Source: DAIODI01 sp046349255
Lineage (GTDB): Bacteria; Pseudomonadota; Alphaproteobacteria; Rhizobiales; Aestuariivirgaceae
Direction of reading: 5' to 3'
Assembly (NCBI GenBank): GCA_046349255.1
Contig: JAXMCR010000002.1
Span: 186,001-250,000, forward strand
Length of the DNA stretch: 64,000 bases
This document shows, piece by piece, positions 1 through 8,296 of the stretch (position 1 is its first letter; each line of letters starts with the position of its first letter). The position numbers were made by a program, and so were the translations under genes. A model generated the notes under the pieces. It ran no database searches. It was not told the origin of the DNA and saw nothing but the letters and a program-made list of their open reading frames with translations.

Positions 1-331
1 TCGAACCCCTGCCCTGCGCGATGATGGCGCCACGGTGCCGGCACACGTTCGAGAACGCGCGGATGCGACCGTCCTCGCCCCTGACCGCGACGATCGGCTC
101 GTTCCAGACCTGGAAGGTGATGTAGTCGCCGGGCGCGGCGACTTCCTCGGTGCGGCCGATGCAGACCCATTCCTTGAGGAACAGGTTATCACCTTCGAGC
201 GTCAGCACCTCGGGGTCGGTATAGTACTCCTTCGGCATCGACCAGGCGCTGTCGTAGGACGCGTGCTGTGCCGCCTCGAGGGCCGAGACGATCGGGGCGA
301 ACCTACCGTTTCCTGCGGGTCGGTCCAGCAT
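1..331 (-). CDS. Rieske-type ring-hydroxylating oxygenase, alpha subunit (partial, 5' part)
   Basis: The first 110 codons of an alpha subunit of a Rieske non-haem iron oxygenase; the rest lies beyond base 1. Residues 97-101 read CRHRG, the first half (Cys-x-His) of the Rieske [2Fe-2S] motif; the preceding stretch with NLFLKEWVCIGR and the GDYITFQVWNEPIVAVRG strand is the usual lead-in. The ATG at 331-329 overlaps the stop of the upstream 2-oxoglutarate oxygenase by one base (TGATG), so the two are translationally coupled. The N-terminus resembles the carnitine/betaine-demethylating and aromatic-ring enzymes; the substrate cannot be told without the catalytic domain. Confidence 0.9.
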   Translation of the reverse strand, partial: MLDRPAGNGRFAPIVSALEAAQHASYDSAWSMPKEYYTDPEVLTLEGDNLFLKEWVCIGRTEEVAAPGDYITFQVWNEPIVAVRGEDGRIRAFSNVCRHRGAIIAQGRGS

Positions 332-1119
332 CAGGCGGCCCTGCCGTAGAAGCCCAACTGCTCTTCCTTCGTGAAGGTGACGCCGGGGCGTTCATAGAAC
401 GAATAGACGGCGATGAAGCGAGCCTTCGGCCCCTTCACCGGCGTCACGCGGTGCAGCGTGTTCTTGCCCTTGAACACGTTCAGCGTGCCGGGCGAGAGCT
501 TCAGCGTCTTCACCTCGTTGTCGCGGCCCTCGAGCACGCGGGCGACGCCCTCGTAGTTCGGATCGGTATCAGTGCGAAGATCCGACCGGTATTGGAACTC
601 ACCGCCGGCGTCGGGCGCCTGCAGGAGAAGCGTGGTCGTGAACTCGGAACGGTCGAAGTGCCAGTTGAGCGCCTCGCCCTCGCGGTAGGACATGACGTTG
701 ACGCGCGCCAGCGGATCGCGCATCGCGAACAGCGTGTCCTTGCCCATGGTGGCTGCGAGGAAAACGGCGAACTGCGGCCACTCGTAGACCCACACCGGCA
801 CGCTCTGCGGAATCTGGTCCGCGCAGACCGTGTGGTTGATCGTTTCGACGGTGCGCAGCGCCGGATGGCCCTTCTCGAGGCCCGGCACCTCCTTGCGGAA
901 GTAGACGTTGTGGGCCCGCTTGTGGACGAAGGAGAGGCTGTCCATCACCGGGGCGATTTCGCCCATGGCGCGTTCCACGGCCGCGGGCTTCAGGAAGCCT
1001 TCGAGATTGAACATGCCGTCGCGGGCGAGGTCCTCGCGACAGCGTTCGACGAGGGCCTGCCAGGGCTTGGAACCGGGCTGATGGAGCGGGTAGCGGTCAA
1101 GGTCGAGCAGATCGCGCAC
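331..1119 (-). CDS. Fe(II)/2-oxoglutarate-dependent oxygenase, HalD/ArpA-like
   Basis: A 262-residue cupin-fold oxygenase. Iron ligands are visible as H154-x-D156 (NWHFDRSEF) and the distal H223 (TLHRVTP), with R234 as the probable 2-oxoglutarate-binding arginine. An Asp in the second ligand position means hydroxylase/demethylase chemistry rather than halogenation; related halogenases have Gly there. I place the start at the GTG at 1119 because GGAGGTG lies five bases upstream; an ATG at 1182 is in frame but has no ribosome site. It is the first gene of a coupled pair with the Rieske oxygenase and is divergent from a LysR gene, which probably controls it. Related enzymes act on free amino acids; the substrate here is unknown. 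Confidence 0.85.
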   Translation of the reverse strand: MRDLLDLDRYPLHQPGSKPWQALVERCREDLARDGMFNLEGFLKPAAVERAMGEIAPVMDSLSFVHKRAHNVYFRKEVPGLEKGHPALRTVETINHTVCADQIPQSVPVWVYEWPQFAVFLAATMGKDTLFAMRDPLARVNVMSYREGEALNWHFDRSEFTTTLLLQAPDAGGEFQYRSDLRTDTDPNYEGVARVLEGRDNEVKTLKLSPGTLNVFKGKNTLHRVTPVKGPKARFIAVYSFYERPGVTFTKEEQLGFYGRAA

Positions 1120-1227
1120 GGGGCACCTCCGAATTGTCTGAAGGTATCGTTGGCTAAGTTTATCCTTCCCGCAATGGGGCAAATTCTTTAGCCTGCGAAA
1201 GAATAGCTAATCCAACCCGGGTGTTTC

Positions 1228-2127
1228 GTGCCGCTCACGCTTCCCCCTCTCAACGCGCTCCGGGCGTTCGAAGCCGCTGCCCGCACAGGCAGCTACGTGG
1301 CGGCGGCGCGCGAGCTTGGCGTGACGGCGGCCGCCGTGTCGCAGCAGGTGCGCAAGCTCGAGGACTTCATCGGCAAGGAGTTGTTCCGGCGCTTCAACAA
1401 CCGGGTGACGCTGACCGACGCCGGGCAGACGATCTTCGTCCAGGCTTCCGAGGCGATCGCGCAGATTCGCGCGATCGCGCGTCCCGCGGCGGAAGAGCCG
1501 GTGCGATCGCGGCTGGTGCTGAGCGTGCTGCCGTCGGTCGCGCACCGCTGGTTCGAACCGCGACTTGCCCGCATCGCCCAGCAGCTCCAGTCGATCCGCT
1601 TCGAACTGCGGGTGGAGGAGGACCCTGTCGACTTCTCGCGGCACGAGATCGACCTGCGCCTGTGCTACGGCACCAATCTCTACCCCGACCAGACCGTGAT
1701 CCCGCTGCGCCACGATGAGGTGCTGCCGATGGCGAGCCCGCGCTACCTCGAGCGCAACCCGATGGCGCTCGCTGCCCATCTGGCCGGTGTTCCCGACGAC
1801 GACCTGATCCACACCGACTGGGGCCCCTCGTTCGGCTCGCACCCGCGCTGGGCCGACTGGTTCGCCGAAGTCGGCGTCGCCCGTGCGTCGGCCGCCGGCG
1901 GCTATCGCATCGGCATGTCGACACTGGCGCTCGACCTTGCCCGCGACGGCGTGGGCGTCGTGCTCGGCCAGCGGATGCTGGCGGAGGAAGACCTCGCGAC
2001 CGGCAGGCTTCTGATCCTGTCGCCGGCTGCCCTGCCGATGGGCCACGCCTACAGCCTCATCCACCCGCCGGCAAAGCGGCGCAAGGCGGGCCTCGCGGAC
2101 CTCATCCAGGGCCTCCTCGCAGCCTGA
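1228..2127 (+). CDS. LysR-family regulator, GcvA-like
   Basis: A 299-residue LysR regulator starting at GTG. The N-terminal winged helix-turn-helix covers about residues 5-63 (LNALRAFEAAARTGSY, then VTAAAVSQQVRKLE) and the effector-binding domain follows. The opening PLTLPPLNALRAFEAAARTGS is characteristic of the GcvA subgroup. It is divergent from the two-oxygenase unit, with 108 bases between the starts, and most likely regulates it. That spacer is A/T-richer than the genes and contains one copy of CTAAT (1207-1211), the pentamer recognised by E. coli GcvA, plus distant GGCTAA/TTAGCC arms; whether they are its sites is inference. Confidence 0.9.
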   Translation: MPLTLPPLNALRAFEAAARTGSYVAAARELGVTAAAVSQQVRKLEDFIGKELFRRFNNRVTLTDAGQTIFVQASEAIAQIRAIARPAAEEPVRSRLVLSVLPSVAHRWFEPRLARIAQQLQSIRFELRVEEDPVDFSRHEIDLRLCYGTNLYPDQTVIPLRHDEVLPMASPRYLERNPMALAAHLAGVPDDDLIHTDWGPSFGSHPRWADWFAEVGVARASAAGGYRIGMSTLALDLARDGVGVVLGQRMLAEEDLATGRLLILSPAALPMGHAYSLIHPPAKRRKAGLADLIQGLLAA

Positions 2128-2256
2128 CCGGCCCAGCGCCCTTCAATTGCCGCTTGACGGAGCGCGGTTCCCTTCCGCCTACTTGCGCGAAACACGGGGG
2201 GTGGAGGAACGACTGGTGAAGCGCGCGTCCGGTTCAGCGTCTCGGGCCTAGGGTCG

Positions 2257-3210
2257 ATGGTCCTGTTCATCGCCCGCCGCCTCGGGCTATCGCTGATCAC
2301 GCTCTGGATCCTGAGCTTGCTCGTGTTCTTCGCGGGCCAGGTGCTGCCCGGCAACGTGGGTCGCGCCATGCTCGGGCCCTTCGCCGACCAGCGCGCCGTC
2401 GATGCGCTCAACCACGAACTCGGCACCGATCGCCCGCTCGTCGTGCAGTACGGCGACTGGGTCGCGAAGTTCGTCACCGGCGACATGGGCAAGTCCTACG
2501 CGTACCGCGCGCCTGTCGCCCCGATCGTTGCGGATTCGCTCGCCAACTCGGCGAAGCTCGCGCTCGTCGCGTTCCTCATCGTCGTGCCGCTCGGCATCTT
2601 CGGCGGCATCGTCGCGGCGCTGAATGTCGGCAAGCCGATCGACCGGTTCATCACGGTCGCCGGACTGTCGGCGACGATCGTGCCCGAGTTCGTGTCGGGC
2701 ATCATCCTCATCCTGATCTTCGGCGTCTGGCTGAAATGGCTGCCGCTGTCGGCGACATGGCCGGCGGGCTCGGGTCCTCTGACGCAGTTCTACTACCTGA
2801 TCTTGCCGTCGATCCCGCTCGTCCTGATCCTGTTCGGTTACATCGCCCGCATGGCGCGCGCCGGCATGGTCGAGGCGCTCGACAGCGACTACACGCGCAC
2901 CGCCGTACTGAAGGGCCTGCCGCAGCGCACGGTCATCTGGCGGCACGTGCTGCGCAACGCCCTCCTGCCCACGATCAGCGTGATCGCCACGCAGATCGCC
3001 TACCTGATCGGCGGCCTCGTGGTGATCGAGACTCTGTTCCATTATCGCGGCATCGGCAGCCTGATTTACGTGGCGGCGAACAAGAAGGACTTTCCGATGC
3101 TGCAGGCGGGCGTGCTGGTGGTCGGCTGCGTATTCGCGCTGACAACCCTCGTCGCCGATATCCTCTACTCGTGGCTCAATCCGCGCATCCGGTTCGGAGG
3201 CAGCGAATGA
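2257..3210 (+). CDS. ABC transporter permease, DppB/OppB type
   Basis: A 317-residue inner-membrane permease with about six membrane segments; the N-terminus (ARRLGLSLITLWILSLLVFF) and the EALDSDYTRTAVLKGLPQRTVIW loop, the EAA motif that contacts the ATPase, are those of peptide/nickel-type importers. It starts at ATG 2257 behind a weak AGGG. The stop overlaps the next gene as ATGA, so 2257-6105 is one operon of two permeases and one double ATPase. No periplasmic binding protein lies in the operon or next to it, so the substrate (di/oligopeptide or similar) cannot be inferred locally. Confidence 0.92.
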   Translation: MVLFIARRLGLSLITLWILSLLVFFAGQVLPGNVGRAMLGPFADQRAVDALNHELGTDRPLVVQYGDWVAKFVTGDMGKSYAYRAPVAPIVADSLANSAKLALVAFLIVVPLGIFGGIVAALNVGKPIDRFITVAGLSATIVPEFVSGIILILIFGVWLKWLPLSATWPAGSGPLTQFYYLILPSIPLVLILFGYIARMARAGMVEALDSDYTRTAVLKGLPQRTVIWRHVLRNALLPTISVIATQIAYLIGGLVVIETLFHYRGIGSLIYVAANKKDFPMLQAGVLVVGCVFALTTLVADILYSWLNPRIRFGGSE

Positions 3211-4094
3211 GCGGCGAGACCTCGACACTCGCGCCGGCGCTCTCCGCCGACGCCCAGGCGGTCGCGAAGGAGCGCCGCGAACGGTTCACGCAGATCCTGT
3301 CGTCGCCGACGTTCCTCATCGGCAGCGGCATCGTGCTGTTCTGGGCGCTGTGCGCGATCTTCGGGTACATGGTGGTGCCGTACGATCCGTATGCGGATGA
3401 CGTGCTCGGCGCGCTGATGCCGCCCTCGAGCGAGCACTGGTTCGGCACGGACCAGCTCGGGCGCGACGTGTTCTCGCGCGTGATCACCGGCTCGCGCGAC
3501 ATCCTGACCGTCGCGCCCCTCGCCACCCTGCTGGGCACGGTATCGGGTACCATCCTCGGCCTGTTCATGGGCTACTACCGTGGCCTCCCGGACGAGATCC
3601 TAAGCCGCTTCGTCGACGCCTTCCTCGCGCTGCCGACGGTCATCATCGCGCTGCTCGCGCTCGTCGCGCTCGGGGCGTCGAACGTCACCGTGATCTTCGT
3701 CATCGGCTTCACGTTCGCCCCGATCGTCGCGCGCACCGTGCGCGCCGCGGTGCTGGCCGAGCGCGACCTCGACTACGTGGCCGCGGCGAAGCTGCGCCGC
3801 GAAGGGTCCGCGTACATCATGTTCCGCGAGATCCTGCCGAACGTGCTGCCGCCGATCCTCGTCGAGACGACCGTCCGGCTCGGCTACGCGATCTTCGCCG
3901 TCGCAAGCCTCAGCTTCATCGGCTTCGGCATCCAGCCACCCTCGCCCGACTGGGGGCTCTCCATCGCCTCCAACTACGCGATGATCGGCGGCGGCTACTG
4001 GTGGACGGTGCTGTTCGACGGGCTGGCCATCGCCTCCCTCGTCGTCGGCGTGAACCTGATCGCCGACGGTCTGCAGAGCGCCCGCGATGCGTGA
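3207..4094 (+). CDS. ABC transporter permease, DppC/OppC type
   Basis: The second permease of the importer, 295 residues. It begins with the ATG of the ATGA junction at 3207. An N-terminal cytoplasmic stretch (about 40 residues) precedes the first membrane segment; the HWFGTDQLGRDVFSRVITGSR motif around residues 75-95 is diagnostic of the DppC family, and the EAA-like loop is ERDLDYVAAAKLRREGSAYIM. A long in-frame extension upstream to 2736 is only the other frame of the DppB gene. Its end overlaps the ATPase start by eight bases. Confidence 0.92.
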   Translation: MSGETSTLAPALSADAQAVAKERRERFTQILSSPTFLIGSGIVLFWALCAIFGYMVVPYDPYADDVLGALMPPSSEHWFGTDQLGRDVFSRVITGSRDILTVAPLATLLGTVSGTILGLFMGYYRGLPDEILSRFVDAFLALPTVIIALLALVALGASNVTVIFVIGFTFAPIVARTVRAAVLAERDLDYVAAAKLRREGSAYIMFREILPNVLPPILVETTVRLGYAIFAVASLSFIGFGIQPPSPDWGLSIASNYAMIGGGYWWTVLFDGLAIASLVVGVNLIADGLQSARDA

Positions 4095-6105
4095 CGCGCG
4101 CAAGCCCGATACGCCGGCCATGCTGCGCTTCGAGGGCGTCGACGTCCTCTACACGGTGCGCGGCATCGACCGGCCGGTACTCTCGAACCTGAGCTTCTCG
4201 ATCGGGCACGGCGAGGCCTACGGGCTTGTGGGCGAGTCCGGCTGCGGAAAGTCCACCGCCGCCTTCTCGGCAGTGCGCTATCTGCCGCGCAACGGGCGGG
4301 TGGGTGCGGGGAGAATTCTCGTCGACGGTGAGGATCTGCTGCGGCTCGACGGTGACGCCCTGCGCGAGATGCGCCGCACCAAGGTCGCCATGGTCTACCA
4401 GGATCCCGGCAAGGCGCTGAACCCGTCGATCCGGATCGGCCCGCAGGTCGCCGAGGTCTTCACGCTCGCGGGGCTCGGTGCGGCGGAAGCGCTCGACGCC
4501 ACGGCCGACATCCTGCGCAAGGTGCGCATCTCCGACCCGCCACGCGTGATGGAGCGCTATCCGCACCAGCTGTCCGGCGGCATGCAGCAGCGCGTGGCAA
4601 TCGCCATGGCGCTTGCCCGCAAGCCAGGGCTCCTGATCCTCGACGAGCCGACGACCGGCCTCGACGTGACGGTCGAGGCGGAGGTGCTCGACCTCGTCGA
4701 GCAGCTGCGGTCCGAGTTCCGCACCTCGATTTTGTTCATCTCGCACAACCTCGCCATCGTCGCACGCATCTGCGAGCGGGTGGGCGTGCTCTACGCCGGC
4801 CGCCTGGTCGAGGAGGGCCGTACACGGACCGTCTTTGACGACCCGCGCCATCCCTACACGGTGGGGCTGCTGCGCTGCCTGCCGCGCGCGGGCATGCGCA
4901 AGAGCGAGGGCCGCCTCGACACCATCCCCGGCTTCCCGCCGAGCGCCGGCGCGAAGCTCGAAGGCTGCGTCTTCGCCAACCGCTGCGCGCTGGCCGACGA
5001 TCGCTGCCGCCGCGAAGAGCCTGCGCTTATCGACCTCGGCGGCCACCTCACGCGCTGCCACTATCCGGACCGCGCCGGCTCGCTGCCGCGCGAAGCGCCG
5101 GCCGCGCCGATCGCCACGGCGACGATCGACACCGCGCCGATTCTCAAGGTGAAGCACCTCGCCAAGACCTATCGCGTCGGCGAGCACCAGCTCAAGGCGC
5201 TGAGCGACTTCTCGCTCACGGTGGCGGAAGGCGAGACGGTCGGACTCGTAGGCGAATCAGGGAGTGGCAAGACGACGTTCGCGCGCACGCTCCTGGGGCT
5301 GACGCAGGCCGACGCGAGCAGCTCGATCGTCCTCGACGGGCAACCGGTGGCGCGCGGCATCGGCGAGCGGACCGATGGCGACGTGAAGTCGTTGCAGATC
5401 GTGTTCCAGAACCCCGACCAGGCGCTGAACCGGGCGCAGACCGTGCGCAACCTGATCGGCCGCGCGATCAGCCGGCTCGCCGGGCTCGCGGGTCCCGCCG
5501 CCGAGCAGCGCCTCACGGAATTGACGCACGGCGTGCGCCTCTCCGACCGCTACCTCGGCGCAAAGCCGCGCCAGCTGTCGGGCGGCCTGAAGCAACGCGT
5601 GGCGATCGCGCGTGCGTTCGCGGGCGATCCGCGCATCGTGGTGTGCGACGAGCCGACGTCGGCGCTCGACGTGTCGGTGCAAGCGGCGATCCTGAACCTC
5701 CTGGCGGAGCTCCAGGCGAAGCACCGGGTGAGCTACGTGTTCATCTCGCACGACCTCGGCGTGGTGCGCTATCTCGCCGACCGGGTGGCCGTGCTCTACC
5801 TCGGCCAGCTCATGCAGATCGGGCCGGTGGAGGAGGTGTTCGCAGGGCCCTTCCATCCGTACACGGAGGCGCTGATGTCGGCGATCCCCGACATCAGCGG
5901 CCGGCAGACGGCGGCCCGCATCCGGCTCGAGGGTGAGATCCCGAGCGCCATCGACCCGCCGTCTGGCTGCGTGTTCCACACCCGCTGCCCGAGGAAGCTC
6001 GGCAGCGTGTGCTCGACGCAGGCGCCGCCGCTGCGCCAGATTGGCCCGGACCACGCCATCCGCTGCCACATCCCGCCGGCCGAACTGCCGCGCTCGGCGA
6101 GCTGA
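4087..6105 (+). CDS. ABC transporter ATPase, fused DppD-DppF type
   Basis: A 672-residue protein holding two complete nucleotide-binding domains in one chain. Domain 1 has Walker A GESGCGKST (residues 49-57), signature LSGGMQQR (about 162) and Walker B LLILDEPT. Domain 2 has GESGSGKTT (about 389), LSGGLKQR (about 496) and IVVCDEPTSALD. Each ends in the Cys-rich oligopeptide/dipeptide C-terminal module (CVFANRC and CVFHTRCP). The fused form resembles GsiA. It energises the two permeases upstream. The ATG at 4087 lies inside the end of the second permease gene, so translation is coupled. Confidence 0.93.
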   Translation: MRDARKPDTPAMLRFEGVDVLYTVRGIDRPVLSNLSFSIGHGEAYGLVGESGCGKSTAAFSAVRYLPRNGRVGAGRILVDGEDLLRLDGDALREMRRTKVAMVYQDPGKALNPSIRIGPQVAEVFTLAGLGAAEALDATADILRKVRISDPPRVMERYPHQLSGGMQQRVAIAMALARKPGLLILDEPTTGLDVTVEAEVLDLVEQLRSEFRTSILFISHNLAIVARICERVGVLYAGRLVEEGRTRTVFDDPRHPYTVGLLRCLPRAGMRKSEGRLDTIPGFPPSAGAKLEGCVFANRCALADDRCRREEPALIDLGGHLTRCHYPDRAGSLPREAPAAPIATATIDTAPILKVKHLAKTYRVGEHQLKALSDFSLTVAEGETVGLVGESGSGKTTFARTLLGLTQADASSSIVLDGQPVARGIGERTDGDVKSLQIVFQNPDQALNRAQTVRNLIGRAISRLAGLAGPAAEQRLTELTHGVRLSDRYLGAKPRQLSGGLKQRVAIARAFAGDPRIVVCDEPTSALDVSVQAAILNLLAELQAKHRVSYVFISHDLGVVRYLADRVAVLYLGQLMQIGPVEEVFAGPFHPYTEALMSAIPDISGRQTAARIRLEGEIPSAIDPPSGCVFHTRCPRKLGSVCSTQAPPLRQIGPDHAIRCHIPPAELPRSAS

Positions 6106-6197
6106 ACCGTCCGTTCCACGCAGCGGCTGCCTTTCCTCGTGAGGAATGTTACTTTAGGTCAACCGAAGTCGTGCCTGCGTCGATTGCGGAGGTGGGG

Positions 6198-7031
6198 ATG
6201 CGGTTGCAACATTACCTCGAACGCGTCGGCTATCGGGGCGTGGTCCGGACGGACTATGCGTGCCTTCGCGGCATTCACCGGGCGCAGGCGTTTGCCATTC
6301 CCTACGAAAATCTCGACGTGCAGTTGGGCCGGCCGCTTGACTTCGATATCGAGCGCATCTTCCGCAAGATCGTCGACTCCCGACGCGGCGGCTGGTGCTA
6401 CGAAACCCACATCCTGCTCGCCTGGGCGCTCAAGGAGATCGGGTTCGACGTCACGACGGTCACCGCCGGCATCCATCGGCATGAGCACGGCGATATCGTA
6501 CTCGGCAACCACACTGCGCTGCTCGTGCGCCTCGATCGGACCTACCTCGCCGACCTCGGGCTCGGCGACGGAATCCGCGATCCCATTCCGCTGGAGAAAG
6601 GCACGTTCAGGCAAGGGCCGCTGCAGTTCCGCCTCGAGCGCCTGGAGGACGGATACTGGCGGTTCCACAACCATTCCCTGGCGTGGCCGACGACGTTCGA
6701 TTTCAGGGACCAACCCGCCGACTGGGACCTGCTCGCGCAGCACAACCGACGCCAGCAGACCGATCCCACGTCCGTTCTCGTGGCGAACTTCATCTGCCAG
6801 GTGATGCGGCCTGCCTCGTTGACCTGTCTCACGGGCCGGCTGCTGCGCGAGAAGTCACAGGCGGGAACAACGAAGCGCCTCGTCGCCGAGGCGGAGTTTG
6901 TTCCGCTGCTCGCCGACGTATTCGGCGTCCGCGACGAGGCGATCCCGACGATCTGGCCCCGCGTCGCGGCGCGGCACGAACAGCTGTTCGGCGTGCAGAC
7001 CGAAGACCAGATCGTCTACGACGGCTTCTAA
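6198..7031 (+). CDS. nat: Arylamine N-acetyltransferase
   Basis: A 277-residue member of the arylamine N-acetyltransferase family, which moves acetyl from acetyl-CoA to aromatic amines and hydrazines through a Cys thioester. The Cys-His-Asp triad is visible: C67 in RRGGWCYE, H105 in GNHTALLV and D119 in YLADLGLGD. The family usually has RGGxCxE with Asn after the Glu; here Thr follows. The start at 6198 has GGAGGTGGGG directly upstream. It sits 92 bases after the ABC importer on the same strand and could be its last gene. Convergent with the ureohydrolase gene, seven bases apart. Confidence 0.9.
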   Translation: MRLQHYLERVGYRGVVRTDYACLRGIHRAQAFAIPYENLDVQLGRPLDFDIERIFRKIVDSRRGGWCYETHILLAWALKEIGFDVTTVTAGIHRHEHGDIVLGNHTALLVRLDRTYLADLGLGDGIRDPIPLEKGTFRQGPLQFRLERLEDGYWRFHNHSLAWPTTFDFRDQPADWDLLAQHNRRQQTDPTSVLVANFICQVMRPASLTCLTGRLLREKSQAGTTKRLVAEAEFVPLLADVFGVRDEAIPTIWPRVAARHEQLFGVQTEDQIVYDGF

Positions 7032-7038
7032 CGGGCTT

Positions 7039-8070
7039 TCAGCGGCTCAACGCGACGAGGCAGAGCTGCGTGAACAGCACCTGCGCCGCGCATTGCGCCG
7101 TCACCGTCGAGGCATCGTACTGCGGCGCGACCTCGACGACGTCGCCGCCGATCACCTTGAGCCCCGCGAGGCCGCGCAGGATCGCCAGCACTTCGCGCGG
7201 CGTGAGCCCCCCTACTTCGGGCGTGCCGGTGCCGGGCGCGAAGGCGGGATCGAGACTGTCGACGTCGAACGAGATGTAGAGGGGACCCTTGCCAACGATC
7301 TCGCGGGCCCGCGCGATGACGGCGGGGATGCCCATCGTGTCGATCTCCTCGGCGTGGATGACGGTCATCCCGCTCTCGTAGGAAAACTCCCAAAGCCATT
7401 CGGCGGCGCCGCGGATGCCGATCTGGATCGTGCGCTCCGGATCGAGGACACCGTCGAGCACCGCCTGCCGGAACGGCTGCGCGTGATTGAATTTCGTCGC
7501 CTCGAACTCGCCCGCCGTGTCGCAATGCGCGTCGATGTGGACGAGGCCAACCGGTTCGGCCGCGCCAAGCGCGCGCAGGATCGGGTAGGTGATCGAGTGG
7601 TCGCCGCCGGCGGTCAGCGGGATCACGCCCGCCGCCTTCACCTTCGCGTAGAACGCCTCGATGTCCCGGTGGCAGGCGGTGAGGTCGTAGCGGCTGCTCA
7701 TCGGCACGTCGCCGACATCGGCGATTCGGAGGCTGCTGCCCGGCACGGACCGCAGCACGTGCTCGTAGGGGCCGATGCGCTCGACATCGCGCACTGCCCG
7801 CGGGCCCAGCCGCGCGCCGGAACGGTTGGTGACTCCGAAGTCCATCGGCACGCCGATCAGCGCCACGTCGAGGTCGCGGAAGTTCTCGGCCAGCGCGTGC
7901 GGGCGCAGGGGCGCATCGAGGAGGGTCGCCGCCCCCTCGAACGGCCAGGGCCGGCGGTCGTCCGAGAGCATGGCTTGCGCAGCCACCTTCGCGAACGCCT
8001 CATCCTTCACGTCGCGCAGTTTCGCGCCCGCGTACCGCTTGCGCAATGTTTCCAGCTTTGTCTTGTCCAT
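7039..8070 (-). CDS. speB: Agmatinase / ureohydrolase family protein
   Basis: A 343-residue Mn-dependent ureohydrolase that releases urea from guanidino compounds. All six metal ligands are present: H158 (GGDHS), D180, H182 and D184 (DAHCD), D269 and D271 (SFDVDSLDP), and the substrate Glu of GTGTPE. The N-terminal 60 residues are longer than in E. coli SpeB and match the guanidinobutyrase/agmatinase-like group, so agmatine is only one possible substrate. The ATG at 8070 has GGAGGGAC five bases upstream; an upstream in-frame ATG at 8127 lacks one. Divergent from the CoA-transferase gene over a 226-base A/T-richer spacer that must hold both promoters. Confidence 0.88.
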   Translation of the reverse strand: MDKTKLETLRKRYAGAKLRDVKDEAFAKVAAQAMLSDDRRPWPFEGAATLLDAPLRPHALAENFRDLDVALIGVPMDFGVTNRSGARLGPRAVRDVERIGPYEHVLRSVPGSSLRIADVGDVPMSSRYDLTACHRDIEAFYAKVKAAGVIPLTAGGDHSITYPILRALGAAEPVGLVHIDAHCDTAGEFEATKFNHAQPFRQAVLDGVLDPERTIQIGIRGAAEWLWEFSYESGMTVIHAEEIDTMGIPAVIARAREIVGKGPLYISFDVDSLDPAFAPGTGTPEVGGLTPREVLAILRGLAGLKVIGGDVVEVAPQYDASTVTAQCAAQVLFTQLCLVALSR

Positions 8071-8296
8071 CCGTCCCTCCAAGTCCGTTGTTGCATGTCG
8101 CGCGCAAGACCTGATGCTGAAAACCACCGGAAGCGAATGATCGTCCAGTGGTTGGACAGCATAACAGTTAGGTGGATGATGTACGTAATGTATTCGCTCG
8201 TCCGCATTTTCTCCGAGTATCGCGTTCTACTATCGCGGACTCGACAGTTTGAAGTCGTTATGGAACGTTTCGATGGTTTCCGGGGGGACAATCGCG

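Noticed and set aside
3916..5187. Long open frame on the minus strand opposite the DppC/ATPase genes (423 codons)
   Set aside because: Antisense shadow of high-GC coding DNA: the plus strand has two clear ABC transporter genes here, and the antisense product is Arg/Ala/Gly-rich with no recognisable domain.
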